From NCBI GenBank assembly GCA_020080175.1, contig JAGHQL010000081.1:1-64000 (forward strand): a DNA stretch of 64,000 nucleotides. Reading direction: 5' to 3'. The notes under the pieces were generated by a model that had not been told where the DNA came from, ran no database searches, and was given only the letters and a program-made list of their open reading frames with translations. The translations under genes and the position numbers were made by a program. The DNA is from Glutinoglossum americanum. Lineage: Eukaryota; Ascomycota; Geoglossomycetes; Geoglossales; Geoglossaceae. Positions 47,327-57,792 of this stretch are shown here, in pieces (positions within the stretch are counted from its first letter, which is position 1; the number at the start of each line of letters is the position of its first letter).

Positions 47327-47908
47327 TCTGAAATACTAGACCCGCTTGTAGTGAAATAGGGATGTTGCAAGAAACCTAACAGAGTTTTCGATATCAGAAA
47401 CCAGGACAGCCTTTAGCAGTCCATAATCTTAACGCAGACCAAGGGGTTAGGAAAGTAGTGTGGGGTTTTTGCGGGTCTCTTTTGGCGGGTTATTGAAGTC
47501 TCTGATTCCAGTTCTCTCATGCTCTAGTTGAGTTGTTGGCTCGTTCATGGATGGTCCGTGTCTGTTTCGTTTTCTGTGGGCGGCAACGACAGCAACAAAA
47601 GGGATGTACCTTGTGTAATCGGAAATTTCTCATACCATGTGAAAATATTACTCATTGATTGCTCGAGTTTATTCTAAGAACGCAAGACCATTCTAAATGC
47701 CTTATTGGTTCCCGTGTCCCCGAGACTTCCCTTCTGTTTTAGAGACGATACTCTATGTCCGTGGTAGGCGGATCTGATAGCTATGGTACAGGTATGGAAC
47801 CCCGCTGTGGGTATCGAATTGCTCGTGGGTACATCAGCGAAATGGCGATGCAGCTGCGAGTTTTACTCATCTCCTTATCGGCCACCCGCTAGAAATCTCA
47901 CCCAAAGT
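47327..47908. terminator. Convergent 3' flanks of Rab5 and ERG24
   Basis: 582 bp between two stop codons, so both transcripts must end here. No gene is supported. Confidence 0.4.
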
Positions 47909-49514
47909 CTAGTAGATGTATGGCACTATTCTCCACCGAACCTTCTTTTGATACTCTTTCCAATCATCACCGTACTTCTGTTCACACTTCTCCTCATCTC
48001 GCATCTCGCGGTGGATTAGAAGTATGGCGAAATAGGCGATGTAGAAATAAGTAACGACCATACCCCACCCTCTGGCCTCTCCCTGTACGACACGTTTTCC
48101 ATCAGAGACATGCTGGATAACATAACCCGCGATGCCAGTTGGCAGGCAGTAAGTCCAACCCATGATCCAGTCCCCAAGATAATTGATGTGGCGCGCCATG
48201 CCCCACCAGCCGGTGACCAACAGTTTACTACCAGACTTAGTCTCGATATATCTCAGGTGCGAGACACGGCGGTCCTTAGGATTTGTGCGGAATCGGTTCT
48301 TTTGGTTGTTCGCAGAACGGAAAGTGAAGTAACCAATCCCTTGTACGATAGCAACGCCGAGAGTTCCTTTAAGGCCAAGCTGCAGCGGGTAGACAGCTAG
48401 GTACTTTGCCTGAAGTGAGTAGATGAAAGGGACCCAAACGAGATCCCCGAATGCGAGCATGAAGCCAAAGCCATCAGAAGTAACGTCCATGGTTGTCAGG
48501 ATCGCGGGCTCCATCCATAGAGCATCAAAGACGTAGATTGACTGAAAAAGTGTGACGATGGCTATGCTATCGGTGACATAACCGTAGGTTTTATACTGGT
48601 GCGCCACAAAGGCAAGGTCTAGTAGCACCCATCCTAACATCCCAGGCCTCAACTCACAGAAGACTTTAATGTCAATGGTCCCTAAGATAGGTAGAGCGAT
48701 GCGGGGGTTCAGTTCGCGACCAATAAACCAATCGTAGATTTTGTTTCCTGTGTGACCTCCTGCTGCAAGCTCACGGTATCCAGGTTTACCAGGTTTAACT
48801 GTAAAGCTCTTAAAGTAGACAAAGAATGCTATAGCAAAAGATATGCCAATAGAAGCAGTGAGGAGTTGAAGATAATTGTCCCAAATGAACGTCCAGAGCA
48901 CGAAATCTGGGCCTTGTGCAACAGTGCCAGCGACCGCGATGGCGACGGTAAGAGTTGCAGAGAAAAACGCTGTGGAAAGTCAGCCACATTTGAGTACGGA
49001 AATTGGCCGAAAATCATAGAGGGCAAGCCTGGAATATTCATACCGTTAAATTTATATTTTAGTCTTCCGCCTGATCGAAGCGCAACGCCCTCGATCTCAT
49101 CTCCAGACAAAATGCCCTGTAATATCAGGCTCAACAAGTAGTATCCTAAAAGCCACCCTGTAACTTCGTAGCTTGCTAAACCCCAGATTCCATTTTCAGG
49201 CCACCCGACTTCTTGTTTGAGCTTTTCTAGGGTAAGTGTTGATGGGTGTAGTACCGATGGTACAGGACAGCCAGAAATATCATTACAGACAAAAGTTGCT
49301 AGAAAGCACGCAAGCGGAAGACCCAATGTGATTCCAGCAGCTCCAATGCTGTCAAAATATCAGCAAAGACCAAGAAACAGGTGCCCAAGACTTACGGGCC
49401 ACCAAACTCAAACCCATGCTTAGCAGGAGACATAATGCCAATACCTTTAGCCCTAGGTTTGGACCCGCGCTTCTTCGCCATTACCGGGGTCACTTCAGGC
49501 TCTTGCTGCGCCAT
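47909..49514 (-). CDS. ERG24: Delta(14)-sterol reductase
   Basis: ER membrane enzyme of ergosterol synthesis that reduces the C14-C15 double bond with NADPH. Three exons, 49514-49396, 49348-49044 and 48969-47909, code for 494 residues, normal for the family. Multiple membrane segments are visible. Diagnostic text: HGFEFGGP-IGAAGITLGLPL at the first junction, GRELNPRI, LRPGMLGWVLLDLAF, YVFDALWMEPAILTTMDVTS, GFMLAFGDLVWVPFIYSLQA and VTGWWGMARHINYLGDWIMG, the last being the sterol-reductase signature. It ends in RWRIVPYIY. The first intron is only 47 nt (49349-49395), the shortest in the window. The N-terminus is basic, without a cleavable signal. Its start faces the Mrl1-like start, 399 bp away. 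Confidence 0.96.
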
Positions 49515-49913
49515 CGTCGGGTTAGTTGAGGATGGCGAGCAAAACACCAGGACCGACGGCGGGAGGGTTGAAATAAATACCGATGCGCGCGAGCTAACGA
49601 TGGAAGTTGAGATAGGTTCCGATCTGCCTGGATCGTAGTAGTCACTGTAGTGTTATGTGCCCGTGCAGTAGAGCTAGAGAATAATGCAATTGTAGCTGGA
49701 TCTCTGTGAGCTCATCGGACGGAAAAACAAAGACGCGAGGATCTTACACAAGTGCGGCGCATCGCCGTTTAGCACGTGATATTTACTGTCAGGGCTGACA
49801 TGACTCGGAACGTTGAAGCATCACCGAGAGGAGATCACGCGCTTCGAGTTGAGATAATCTTTCTGCTCGCACTCAGGAGTCGTGTTCATTTCTTCTTTTC
49901 TTTGAGGGCCGCC
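49515..49913. promoter_or_regulatory. Bidirectional upstream region of ERG24 and the Mrl1-like gene
   Basis: 399 bp between divergent starts must serve both genes. A sterol regulatory element would be expected for ERG24, but I could not identify one with confidence. An in-frame extension of the Mrl1-like frame up to 49776 exists and was rejected because the downstream Met begins a clear signal peptide. Confidence 0.5.
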
Positions 49914-51336
49914 ATGCGTTTCCTGTCGATCACAAACACTTTGCTTCTGGCGTTCGCCTTGAGCGCTCGTCCTACTGTCTCTGTTCCTGAAGATAAAAAA
50001 CCTAAAGTCAACCCCCCGTGTACAGTTCACTCCCCGAACAGCGGTTCCTTTTTCGACCTTAATCCTATCTCTATCCGACCCCCGAAGCCTAGCAACAAGC
50101 AGATAAGGGACAGCCATGCTGAGAGTTGGTTGGCAAAGGGATACGACTATCCAGTGAACTTCACTATTAACTTTTGTGCACCTGTGGTTGAGCATCTAAA
50201 GGAAGTCGAGGGCTTAGACAAGGCACAATGGGCGAACGTCAGCGCCTTCTACAAGGATAAGGGGAAAATATATTCTATAGGGTAGGTTCAGTTATATCTT
50301 CTAGTTTGATCGAGAGAAGCGTCATAGTGTATCGCCTCCGCAGGACCTGGGTGATTTAAAAACAAACCTCATATCTTACTCGGCCTTATGACTTTCCTAC
50401 TTGCTTCTATCGTTTTGTTCATAGTCCGGCACTGCCTTGGCCTGCGCGAACGAATCCTAGGGCTAACACATCTTCATAGACAATTATCTACTACGCCTGT
50501 CTTTAGAGGCAGGAAGCTCGTCCTAAACTATACCAACGGCTCTCCATGCGCCCCTCATGCATCTAGCTCATTTGAACGGCGAAAGAAAAATAAGGACCAC
50601 AGCGAGAAAAAACCCCACAAGGATGAGGATAACAACAGTGATGGCGAGGACAAGTCAAGCAAAAAGGAGCCAGTTACACGGAGAAAATCGACTCTAATTT
50701 CCCTTCTATGCGACCGCGATCCCCTGGCTCCTAAAGCCTCCGTCGCCTTTATAGGCGCAAGCCCAGACGAATGCGCTTATTTCTTCGAGGCCCGCTCCTC
50801 AGCTGCTTGCGGGGGTGCCAGCGACTCGGAGCAGACATTAGGACCCGGGGGAGTCTTCGGGATCATGTAAGCCTTAACTATACTGCTTGTCTTTTTGGCG
50901 TCATTTCTTGATTGGGTTAGATCCTAACGTGTTTCTTCATCAATGAACAGAGCGTTGACCGCATGTCTTGTCTACCTCATCGGAGGCTGCGTCTACCAAC
51001 GCACGGTCATGCATGCTCGCGGCTGGCGCCAGCTGCCGAACTACAGCATGTGGGCTGGAATTGGCAGCTTTATTCGCGTAAGTGTGCTGATTCACCTTGG
51101 CCCTCCCGCGATTATATCCCGGACTCCAAGAAGAGCGTCCAAAGGAAGGATAACTAACATCCCAAAACCCTCCACAGGATATCTTCATCATCTTGCTCTC
51201 CTCCTGCACGCGCTTCCTCCCTCGTCGCAACGGCTACAGAAACTTGCCCACCAGCATCGGCGGCAGTGGTAGACGTAGATCAGCAGATGCCGAGAATCGG
51301 TTGATTGACCAGTACGATGAAGAGTGGGAAGACTGA
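49914..51336 (+). CDS. Mrl1-like mannose-6-phosphate-receptor-domain membrane protein
   Basis: Probable vacuolar or endosomal sorting receptor of the cation-independent mannose-6-phosphate-receptor family. Four exons, 49914-50281, 50480-50866, 50951-51077 and 51178-51336, give 346 residues. The start gives a signal peptide (MRFLSITNTLLLAFALSA). The lumenal domain begins PPCTVHSPNSGSFFDLNPI, with later landmarks YPVNFTINFCAPV, FRGRKLVLNYTNGSPC, STLISLLCDRDPLAP and DECAYFFEARSSAAC. One membrane segment follows (ACLVYLIGGCVYQ), then the conserved cytosolic HARGWRQLPNYSMWAGIGSF and an acidic tail ending EEWED. A Lys/Glu/Asp-rich insertion of about 40 residues interrupts the lumenal domain after NGSPC. 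The Atg27 family is related, and I cannot fully exclude it. The 198-nt first intron was placed by frame and family match. Confidence 0.86.
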
Positions 51337-52081
51337 CCGTGAGGCAGGGCCTCTACATATCAAGCATATCTCATTTTTCTTGTGAGTGGTGACTGGCGTT
51401 TTCTTGGCAAATGGTTTTTTTTTTGGATTCTATTCTTGGATCAGGGCAGGGGATGGTATTACCTTTATCTATGGTGGGGGATGGGGGTATTATCTATATT
51501 ACTTATGCATGGAGGATTGATGCTCGCACAGGGATTAGGCGTCCTTGTTCTATGGCACATCTTTTTTCGCGAATGTCTCTACTTCTTGTTAGAATAGGAA
51601 ATTGATTCCATTTTCCCCATACTACGACGGCTCGATCCACCGGTAGAACGTGCATTCCAACTTGAGATGTTGCTTGTTGCGCGGGGATTTTACGGTGTTT
51701 GTTATCCCTACTTATCTAATCCAGGGGTCTTAATAAATATACCTATCCCTTAGACGGAAATGGAGTGAAAGCGACCAATGGAGTTCGTAGGTCCGATCTG
51801 TGGGTTTCATTCTCTGGGTATGTACATCAGTATGGCTGAGGGAACATCCCCCTACCGCCCCCTAAGCAGAGCGCACTTTATATCCAGCCTCACTCTTTAT
51901 CATTTTCCACTGTCCGCTCCCCCCGCCGCCCATAGTAGGTCGATGCTCGAGGGAAGCAATCCGGGTCCCCCCCATTAGGCGCCACTCTAATCGCCTCGCA
52001 TAATTCCCTCGTGAAATCGTGTGGCAACAATTCTGTGTCCTCCCTCCAAATTGCAGGCCACGTAGACTTCGTACTATAGCA
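51337..52081. terminator. Convergent 3' flanks of the Mrl1-like and BTB genes
   Basis: 745 bp without a supported gene. An open frame at 51382-51597 is Trp/Leu/Phe-rich but has no start context or family resemblance; I read it as 3' untranslated sequence. Confidence 0.5.
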
Positions 52082-52627
52082 TTATGACGCTACCAAGAGC
52101 TGATGGAGCCCCGACTTCTCGTTGGTCTTCTGATACAGCCATCGAAGCGTCGCGTTCGAAGGCAACCACTCATCGTCCACAATCTTTATGTGGACAATGT
52201 CAATATTCATGAATTTCCTGATCCCCACCTTCTCTGCGGCGAGATAGAGATGGGGGAGGGTAGGAGCGACGTCGTCTGGAAATTCCAACTTGGTTAGGAC
52301 CTCTAATGGGTCATCGCAGTATATCAATTCCACCAAAATCTCAAAGATAACTGGTTCTGCGTCTTCGATAATCATCCAGACTTTCCTGGTTTCTTTGTGC
52401 TTTTCGTAGTATGATTTGACGAATTGCGACTTAGCACAGAGGATGTGTCCATGGACAAAGAATGTTTCCTGTTTGGGTTCACCCCTAACGACGAAGCCAA
52501 TGAAGTAGCCATAGCCATTACTAGATGAGGAATATATTAGCATAGCGGTACCAGAAAAGCCAAGAGCTTTCGCTGGATGAAGCCTACTTTGGTCGTGTTT
52601 TCTGGGCGGCCTCTCTGGCTTTCTCAA
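52082..52627 (-). CDS. Small BTB/POZ-domain protein, 181 aa
   Basis: A single-exon frame with a BTB-like fold. Expected strand/helix landmarks are present: an exposed hydrophobic start (YGYFIGFVVRGE), the FFVHGHILCAKSQFVKSYYE segment matching the 'FxVHkxiLcsrSpfF' pattern, VWMIIEDAEPVIFEILVELI, YCDDPLE and a LPHLYLAAEKVGIRKF helix. Fungi have many such short BTB proteins; most are uncharacterised and a few serve as Cullin-3 adaptors or dimerisation modules. No second domain follows. The start could be the Met at 52627 or one at 52543 (MLIYSSSSNG). No partner gene next to it suggests a role. Confidence 0.75.
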   Translation of the reverse strand: MRKPERPPRKHDQSRLHPAKALGFSGTAMLIYSSSSNGYGYFIGFVVRGEPKQETFFVHGHILCAKSQFVKSYYEKHKETRKVWMIIEDAEPVIFEILVELIYCDDPLEVLTKLEFPDDVAPTLPHLYLAAEKVGIRKFMNIDIVHIKIVDDEWLPSNATLRWLYQKTNEKSGLHQLLVAS

Positions 52628-53287
52628 CCGGCACGAGCTGGCTATGCTGTGGGTGAAGGCGAAGGGTTTACATCCCCAGGCGAGTTTTGCTTTATGTCGG
52701 CTTGCTCAGCAACCATATTTGGACTACCAGATCTACCTATCAGTGCCAAGAATAACGGAAGGAAACGGGGCAACCAGACCTCGTTGGTTAACAAGAATGA
52801 TCTAGCTTGGGCGAGCAGAGGCGAAAAGTAAACTTAAGGAAGATGCGCAAGGAGAAAAGGTGAGTGTAAAGGCAGCAAGCTATCCCTATCATGCAAAGAG
52901 TGCGCGAAATATGCCTTAGTGATTGAATTGGAAAGCACAAAGTGACACTGCAGGTGAACACCTAGTCGTGTAAAAGATGGCCGAGAAGGAATCTCGCGGT
53001 GTGAACTTTGAGGTGTAGGTGTATATCATTTGCTTAAAGCATGACTTAGTGATTTGTTCATATAGGACATGAAGGGTTTTGAAAGTGCATAGGTATAAGT
53101 GAGTTTTGATTCATGACAACCCGGAATATATCGTGGAAGCCAAGTCGCTGCAAACCCCCAACCCGTCTTTCCAAGAGTACAAGCGGCGCACTTACAAGTG
53201 CATGAGTATGTAATAACCAATTCACTACGCCAGAATTCCGTTTTGTAGCCATTAATATACCTCACAAATGTCTGCTTCGCAGGTAGT
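52628..53287. other. Gap between the BTB and FIT2 genes
   Basis: 660 bp with the BTB promoter and FIT2 3' flank. Nothing further is recognised. Confidence 0.45.
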
Positions 53288-54353
53288 CTATACGTCAGGC
53301 ATGCCGATGAGATTGCGCAAGGCCGGAACTCCTCGAGGGAGGAAATAGACTGCAAAAATGCCAATGAGGGCGGTGACGAGTCCCGCGAGCTGTTGTGCAT
53401 CTGTTAGTACATGTCGATGATATGTGGGAATTCCGGGAGTTGGATACTTTTTCTGACCAAGTATGGAAATATGCTGCTGTCATCAATAACATCCACCACC
53501 ACAATAATATGACTACGAGGACCACTTTCACTCCCACACCCCACTCACTTATATCTCGTGGCCGAGTCTCCTTTTCCGTCTTTTCATCCTCGACGCCCCT
53601 CACCTCTGCACTTGCCGCTCCTGCCCCACCCGCAACAACCCTTTCGTCTTTCAAGCCCGCTGTGTGCATTATCACATGTAACACCTCCAACCATAAGAGC
53701 GAACCTGCAAGAACAAGCAAGAATACATGCCCACTAAGGTCATATCCGCCTCGCCACTTGCCACCAGTAATCTTACAGGCAGCGCTCGAGAATAGCTGAA
53801 GCTTATCGGACGCTAAGTCTAGGTGTGTTGTTTCGAGTACACACTTCCCACCCGTGAGCGTAAATGCACGATCCATCAACGGCGGTCCAAAGAACCATTG
53901 TGTTACTACAATCCACCAACTTGTGACCAACAACCATCTGAGCACCGCACGCATCCGCTTAGGAGCTAAGATTGCGGCACCTGGTGGGGCCACAGATGTA
54001 TGTGAAAAGATAAAGATCAAGAAGGCAAGCGAGGTCCAAAACCACCCAATCTTAACAAAGAGGAGATTGAAAAGATTGTGTTTCTGCGCGAAGTAGGAAG
54101 GCGCTAGATGAGATGGGTGCGATTGTGTAGAGGCATTGTAAGGAGCAGCGCGGGCAGACGGATCAAGGAGAGAGAAAAGAGACCCTATAACGAGGGTTGC
54201 TAGGTAGACCGAAAAGATGAAGGTCTCGATGGCGGTGGGCAGGTAGGGAGAACGACTGGCTGAAGTGGAGCTGAGAGTCGCAGGTCGAGGCTTATCTTTA
54301 TATTCGAGATTAATGCCGCCGCCGTTTGGCTCCGAGGGCAAAGTAGTGGACAT
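53288..54353 (-). CDS. FIT2/Scs3-family ER protein, lipid droplet formation
   Basis: ER membrane protein of the fat-storage-inducing transmembrane family. Members act as acyl-CoA diphosphatases and are needed for lipid droplet budding; yeast Scs3 also affects inositol/phospholipid metabolism. Two exons, 54353-53448 and 53389-53288, give 335 residues. Six membrane segments are apparent. The family's catalytic-type His pair is visible, in GGYDLSGHVFLLVL and in AAYFHTWSEK at the junction. The second exon supplies LAGLVTALIGIFAVYFLPRG and the end LIGMPDV. The 58-nt intron (53390-53447) contains a TACTAAC branch site with two nearby AGs; I use the second because it keeps frame. A hydrophilic, Glu/Lys-rich loop precedes the last helices. 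A longer open frame reading into the intron is not the product. Confidence 0.92.
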
Positions 54354-54753
54354 GTCTGAATTGCTACGACATAAGATCGGGTAGAGAAGAGTTTTTTTTT
54401 CGTAGAGAATTGACGGGGTCGGGTCACAAGTTCAAAAACCGTAGCTCGGGAGGCAAAAGGTATGACGTTGACGCTTTTGTCGCAGAATATCGATGATCAC
54501 GTGCACCGCTACATTTTGACCAGCGACTGGGTGACCTTTTATTCTAAAAATCAAGCCAGACTAGTTTTCTACTGATGACTCCCTTCGTTTTTAGGGACAT
54601 GGGCAAGTCCTTCAACAAGGGCACTTCCGAATTCCCACTACCCTTTCTAAATTGCATCTTATTCCCGCAATGGATGCACTGTCTTTCGAAGCAATTAAAA
54701 CCCAACACAAAACATAGCATCGTCACAACTATCATAGGCGCCACCGGTTCCAT
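54354..54753. other. Gap between FIT2 and PheRS beta
   Basis: 400 bp with the FIT2 upstream region and the PheRS 3' flank. No gene is supported. Confidence 0.45.
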
Positions 54754-57083
54754 CTACAGGAAAACCTCTACATTCATCTCCAAAGTACTGACGGGGTACT
54801 TCAGCTCGAATTTTTCTAGGACAGTAGGGTGAAGGCTATTGATTCGTTAGCAGGGTCTCGTGGCAAGCTACCCGTACCAACAAGCCCTTAATCACGTTAT
54901 AGACTTACATGCCAAATACGCCAACAACCTGCTCCTTTCCATTTAAACGCAAATGGATGGCAGCTGCATGGCCGGGGAAGAATGTCGGGTCTGCTGAAAG
55001 TCAACCGCCTGCTGCCTAGCCAAAACCGTAAGGGGATTGCTCACCATCAACCTCTTCAATCCAATACCCGTCGACTTTAGTACCCCCCAGTCCTTCCTCG
55101 TGCGTGAGAAAAGCGTTTTTTAGCATCAACATAATTCTATCCAGCAACCCATGCACAACTTCAAATCCACTTGTCTTACCGTACCAAGCAGCTGCGAAGT
55201 GTCTCTCGTTCCTGCTCCTGCGTTCTAAACTCATATCTTTGAACGCCACATCCGAAACCTCGAAAACTTTGATTGGCACACTATGGTGTTTATTTTCTTT
55301 AATTGTCTTGAGGAGTCCTGGGATTAGTGAGGTTCTGACGACTTGGTACTCCGCGGTCTTTGGGTTCGCAAGCTTGACGGCGGTATTGCCGTCATCTTTC
55401 CGGTTTAGCCAAGCGAAATTTTCATCATGAGAACACAGAATCAGGGGCATGACTTCGCTCCAACCGGCCATGGCCGCTTCCATTCGTACGATATCGGTAA
55501 GTTTGTTTACCATCAAAGGCTGCGCGATCGTGCCAGACTTTCCTGGGAAAGTCCTCTTCAAGTTGTTAAACCCATAGGCGATTGCAACGTCCTCCATGAT
55601 GTCGCATTGGTGCAGCACGTCTGCCCGGGTAATGGGAACATGAACATCGATGAGATCCCGGGAAGATTTCGAAGGCCTCGCGTTGTGAGACATACGTTTG
55701 AGGAGTTTGCAAATCTCGTCTGGGGTGAGAGAGAGGCCACAGCACGCATTTATATAGGATACTTCTGCCTGTGTCTTGCGGGGGGTAAGGTTAGGTGCTT
55801 CGCGGGATTCGTGATTATGTGGAGAGATGATTTTAATTGGCTCTACCCTATAAAAATATTAGATGTGCCTAATAAAGCTGTTGTTGTGGCGTGATCTTAT
55901 AATAACATACGCAAAAGCCTCTCCACAGTACTGTGAAAACATAGCAACCATGATGTTGTTGACTATTTCTACCTTCGTCTTGTCTAATGCCGTAATTTCC
56001 ATAAAGACATTTTTGGTATTGAGAGAGATCTTCGAGTGATCTCCATTGATAATCGGTGGTAAGGAGCAGACAGTCCGGCGCGAATCGTAGATAACCGGAT
56101 AAACGGGCGAATCTCTAATTATATGTAGAAATTTGCTAAGATGTTTGTCATTCTAGAGCAATCAATAGTCAGCTTACTCTTAGGAGGTGTGCACAATAGG
56201 GATAATATACTTCATAGAATCTCATGAGCTCTGCACCATTCATCTCCTTTTGGCGGTTCAGAGGCACGAAACTTATTTTCTCTGGTGGCAACGCCTCGTA
56301 AGTGAAAGGGCCTTTGAGCGTATCCAAGTCATGCGTTCCGATCGATACTAGAGTTCTCTGCCTAGCGAGATTCTGATGGAGCTTGTCCTGGAGAGTAATG
56401 AAGGACTCATAACGCTCCGGCGTGAACATGATATTTCTTAGGACTGCTCCTGAGACGTAAGGGCGTATCCGTGAAGTCTATCCGAAATAGTCAGCTTGTA
56501 GCGTCCCAATTTGACATGGTTTATGTCCTTACCTCCTCGCGAACAATGATACTCTGAAGTTCCCCGTTTGGCGGGGTAGCAAGTCGATAATTTGGAGCTT
56601 GGACCTTGCCGCGGAAGATGTTAAGCATGAGGGAGATTCCTTCGAAGCAGAGCATGTCATATCTATGTTTGCAACTTAGCTCCAGCACATGGTCTCAAAA
56701 TAGTGTAGCTGATTTCGCGGGCCATACCTGTTTGCTGGTATTTCGATCTTCAGCTGCGCTGGCTCCTGCTTGCCATCCACTATCGGCCTCTCATTGTTCG
56801 ACGTCTAGTTTTTTTCAGCAATTTCGAACTTCACCAGATTCCCCAAGCTGTCGCACATCTTCATCAAGTTCAATTCCTATCGGCATCAAATTAGCGACCG
56901 AAGGAGACGCCGGTACAGATTATACCAACCAAACTCAAAGCACAGCTCGTCGAACTCATCCGTGGTATAACTATATTCGCAAGAACAATTAATTAGCAGT
57001 TATCTTTGCAATAGCGAGGGGGTTGCTTACTCCTGACCAAGGGCTTTGAACAGGCCAGCTTTGTCCACTGCAATCGTAGGCAT
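54754..57083 (-). CDS. FRS1: Cytosolic phenylalanyl-tRNA synthetase beta subunit
   Basis: Beta subunit of the alpha2-beta2 enzyme that charges tRNA-Phe. Ten exons: 57083-57031, 56970-56930, 56876-56857, 56804-56728, 56662-56533, 56477-56211, 56152-55911, 55847-55045, 54990-54909 and 54835-54754. These give 598 residues with consistent phase, the family norm. Landmarks: [145 protein letters not shown] and [20 protein letters not shown]. Exon 3 is 20 nt. Exon 9 begins after a CAGCAG acceptor, so isoforms may differ by one residue. The 52-nt intron 56805-56856 has a GTGCGA donor; without it the frame breaks. It is divergent from PP2A-A. Confidence 0.95.
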
Positions 57084-57792
57084 TCTCAAATTTGTTCAGT
57101 CTGTTATATAGCTCAACCACCCTATTTGCAAAAGAGAAAAATAAATAAATAGGCCACCGTAGTGGAACGCCTGGAAAGTCACGAAGCTATTTGCTTGGCT
57201 TGTTGGTTTTGGTGGGGTGCAATGCGAAAAGTCGGTGGATTTGATAGACACAAGCCACAGTGTGGCTTAGATACCTTATTTCAGGCCGCCAACCCCTCCC
57301 ACTATCACCAGCAGCTACGAACTATTTTCATAACTCAGGATAAAGGGAATTACTGTAGAGTTGCAACTGAGTAACTTGCTCCAATCAATCACTCCCAAAA
57401 CATCCTTCCTGTTGTGAATAACAACCGAGATAGAGGTTCTCCACTGGTTTTTTCCGCGCGTTTACGCCCAAACCCTGCTTGTTCCACCATCAATATCAAC
57501 CATCTCATCACAACATCCCCGCGACCTTGGTGCCCGACGTCAGAAAGACACATCTACAGTACGCTCGGTAAACAGCAGTCTGTGGACGATAGAGCGCCAA
57601 CCTATTCCTCCTTTGACACGAACACACTAGTGTCGCCGACCTATTGCCAATTTGGGAGAACGCGGCTCTTAGCCCGCCAGCAGACCGGTTGATAATCGAT
57701 CCATTTTTGAGACTTGTTAATACTGAACGCGTTTATATTACTACTACCCGCCTCCACAACGCCTCTAGCAGAAGGACCAATATCAGAACACC
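57084..57792. promoter_or_regulatory. Upstream region shared by PheRS beta and PP2A-A
   Basis: 709 bp between divergent starts. Two short frames here have no family match. No clear promoter motif was identified. Confidence 0.5.

Noticed and set aside
49776-49913. 46-codon N-terminal extension of the Mrl1-like protein
   Set aside because: The Met at 49914 begins an evident signal peptide; the extension would bury it.
51382-51597. Hydrophobic 71-residue frame after the Mrl1-like gene
   Set aside because: Likely 3' untranslated sequence; no conservation pattern could be seen.
54355-54427. Upstream minus-strand frame beside the FIT2 start
   Set aside because: Different frame, no match; the Met at 54353 gives the normal FIT2 N-terminus.
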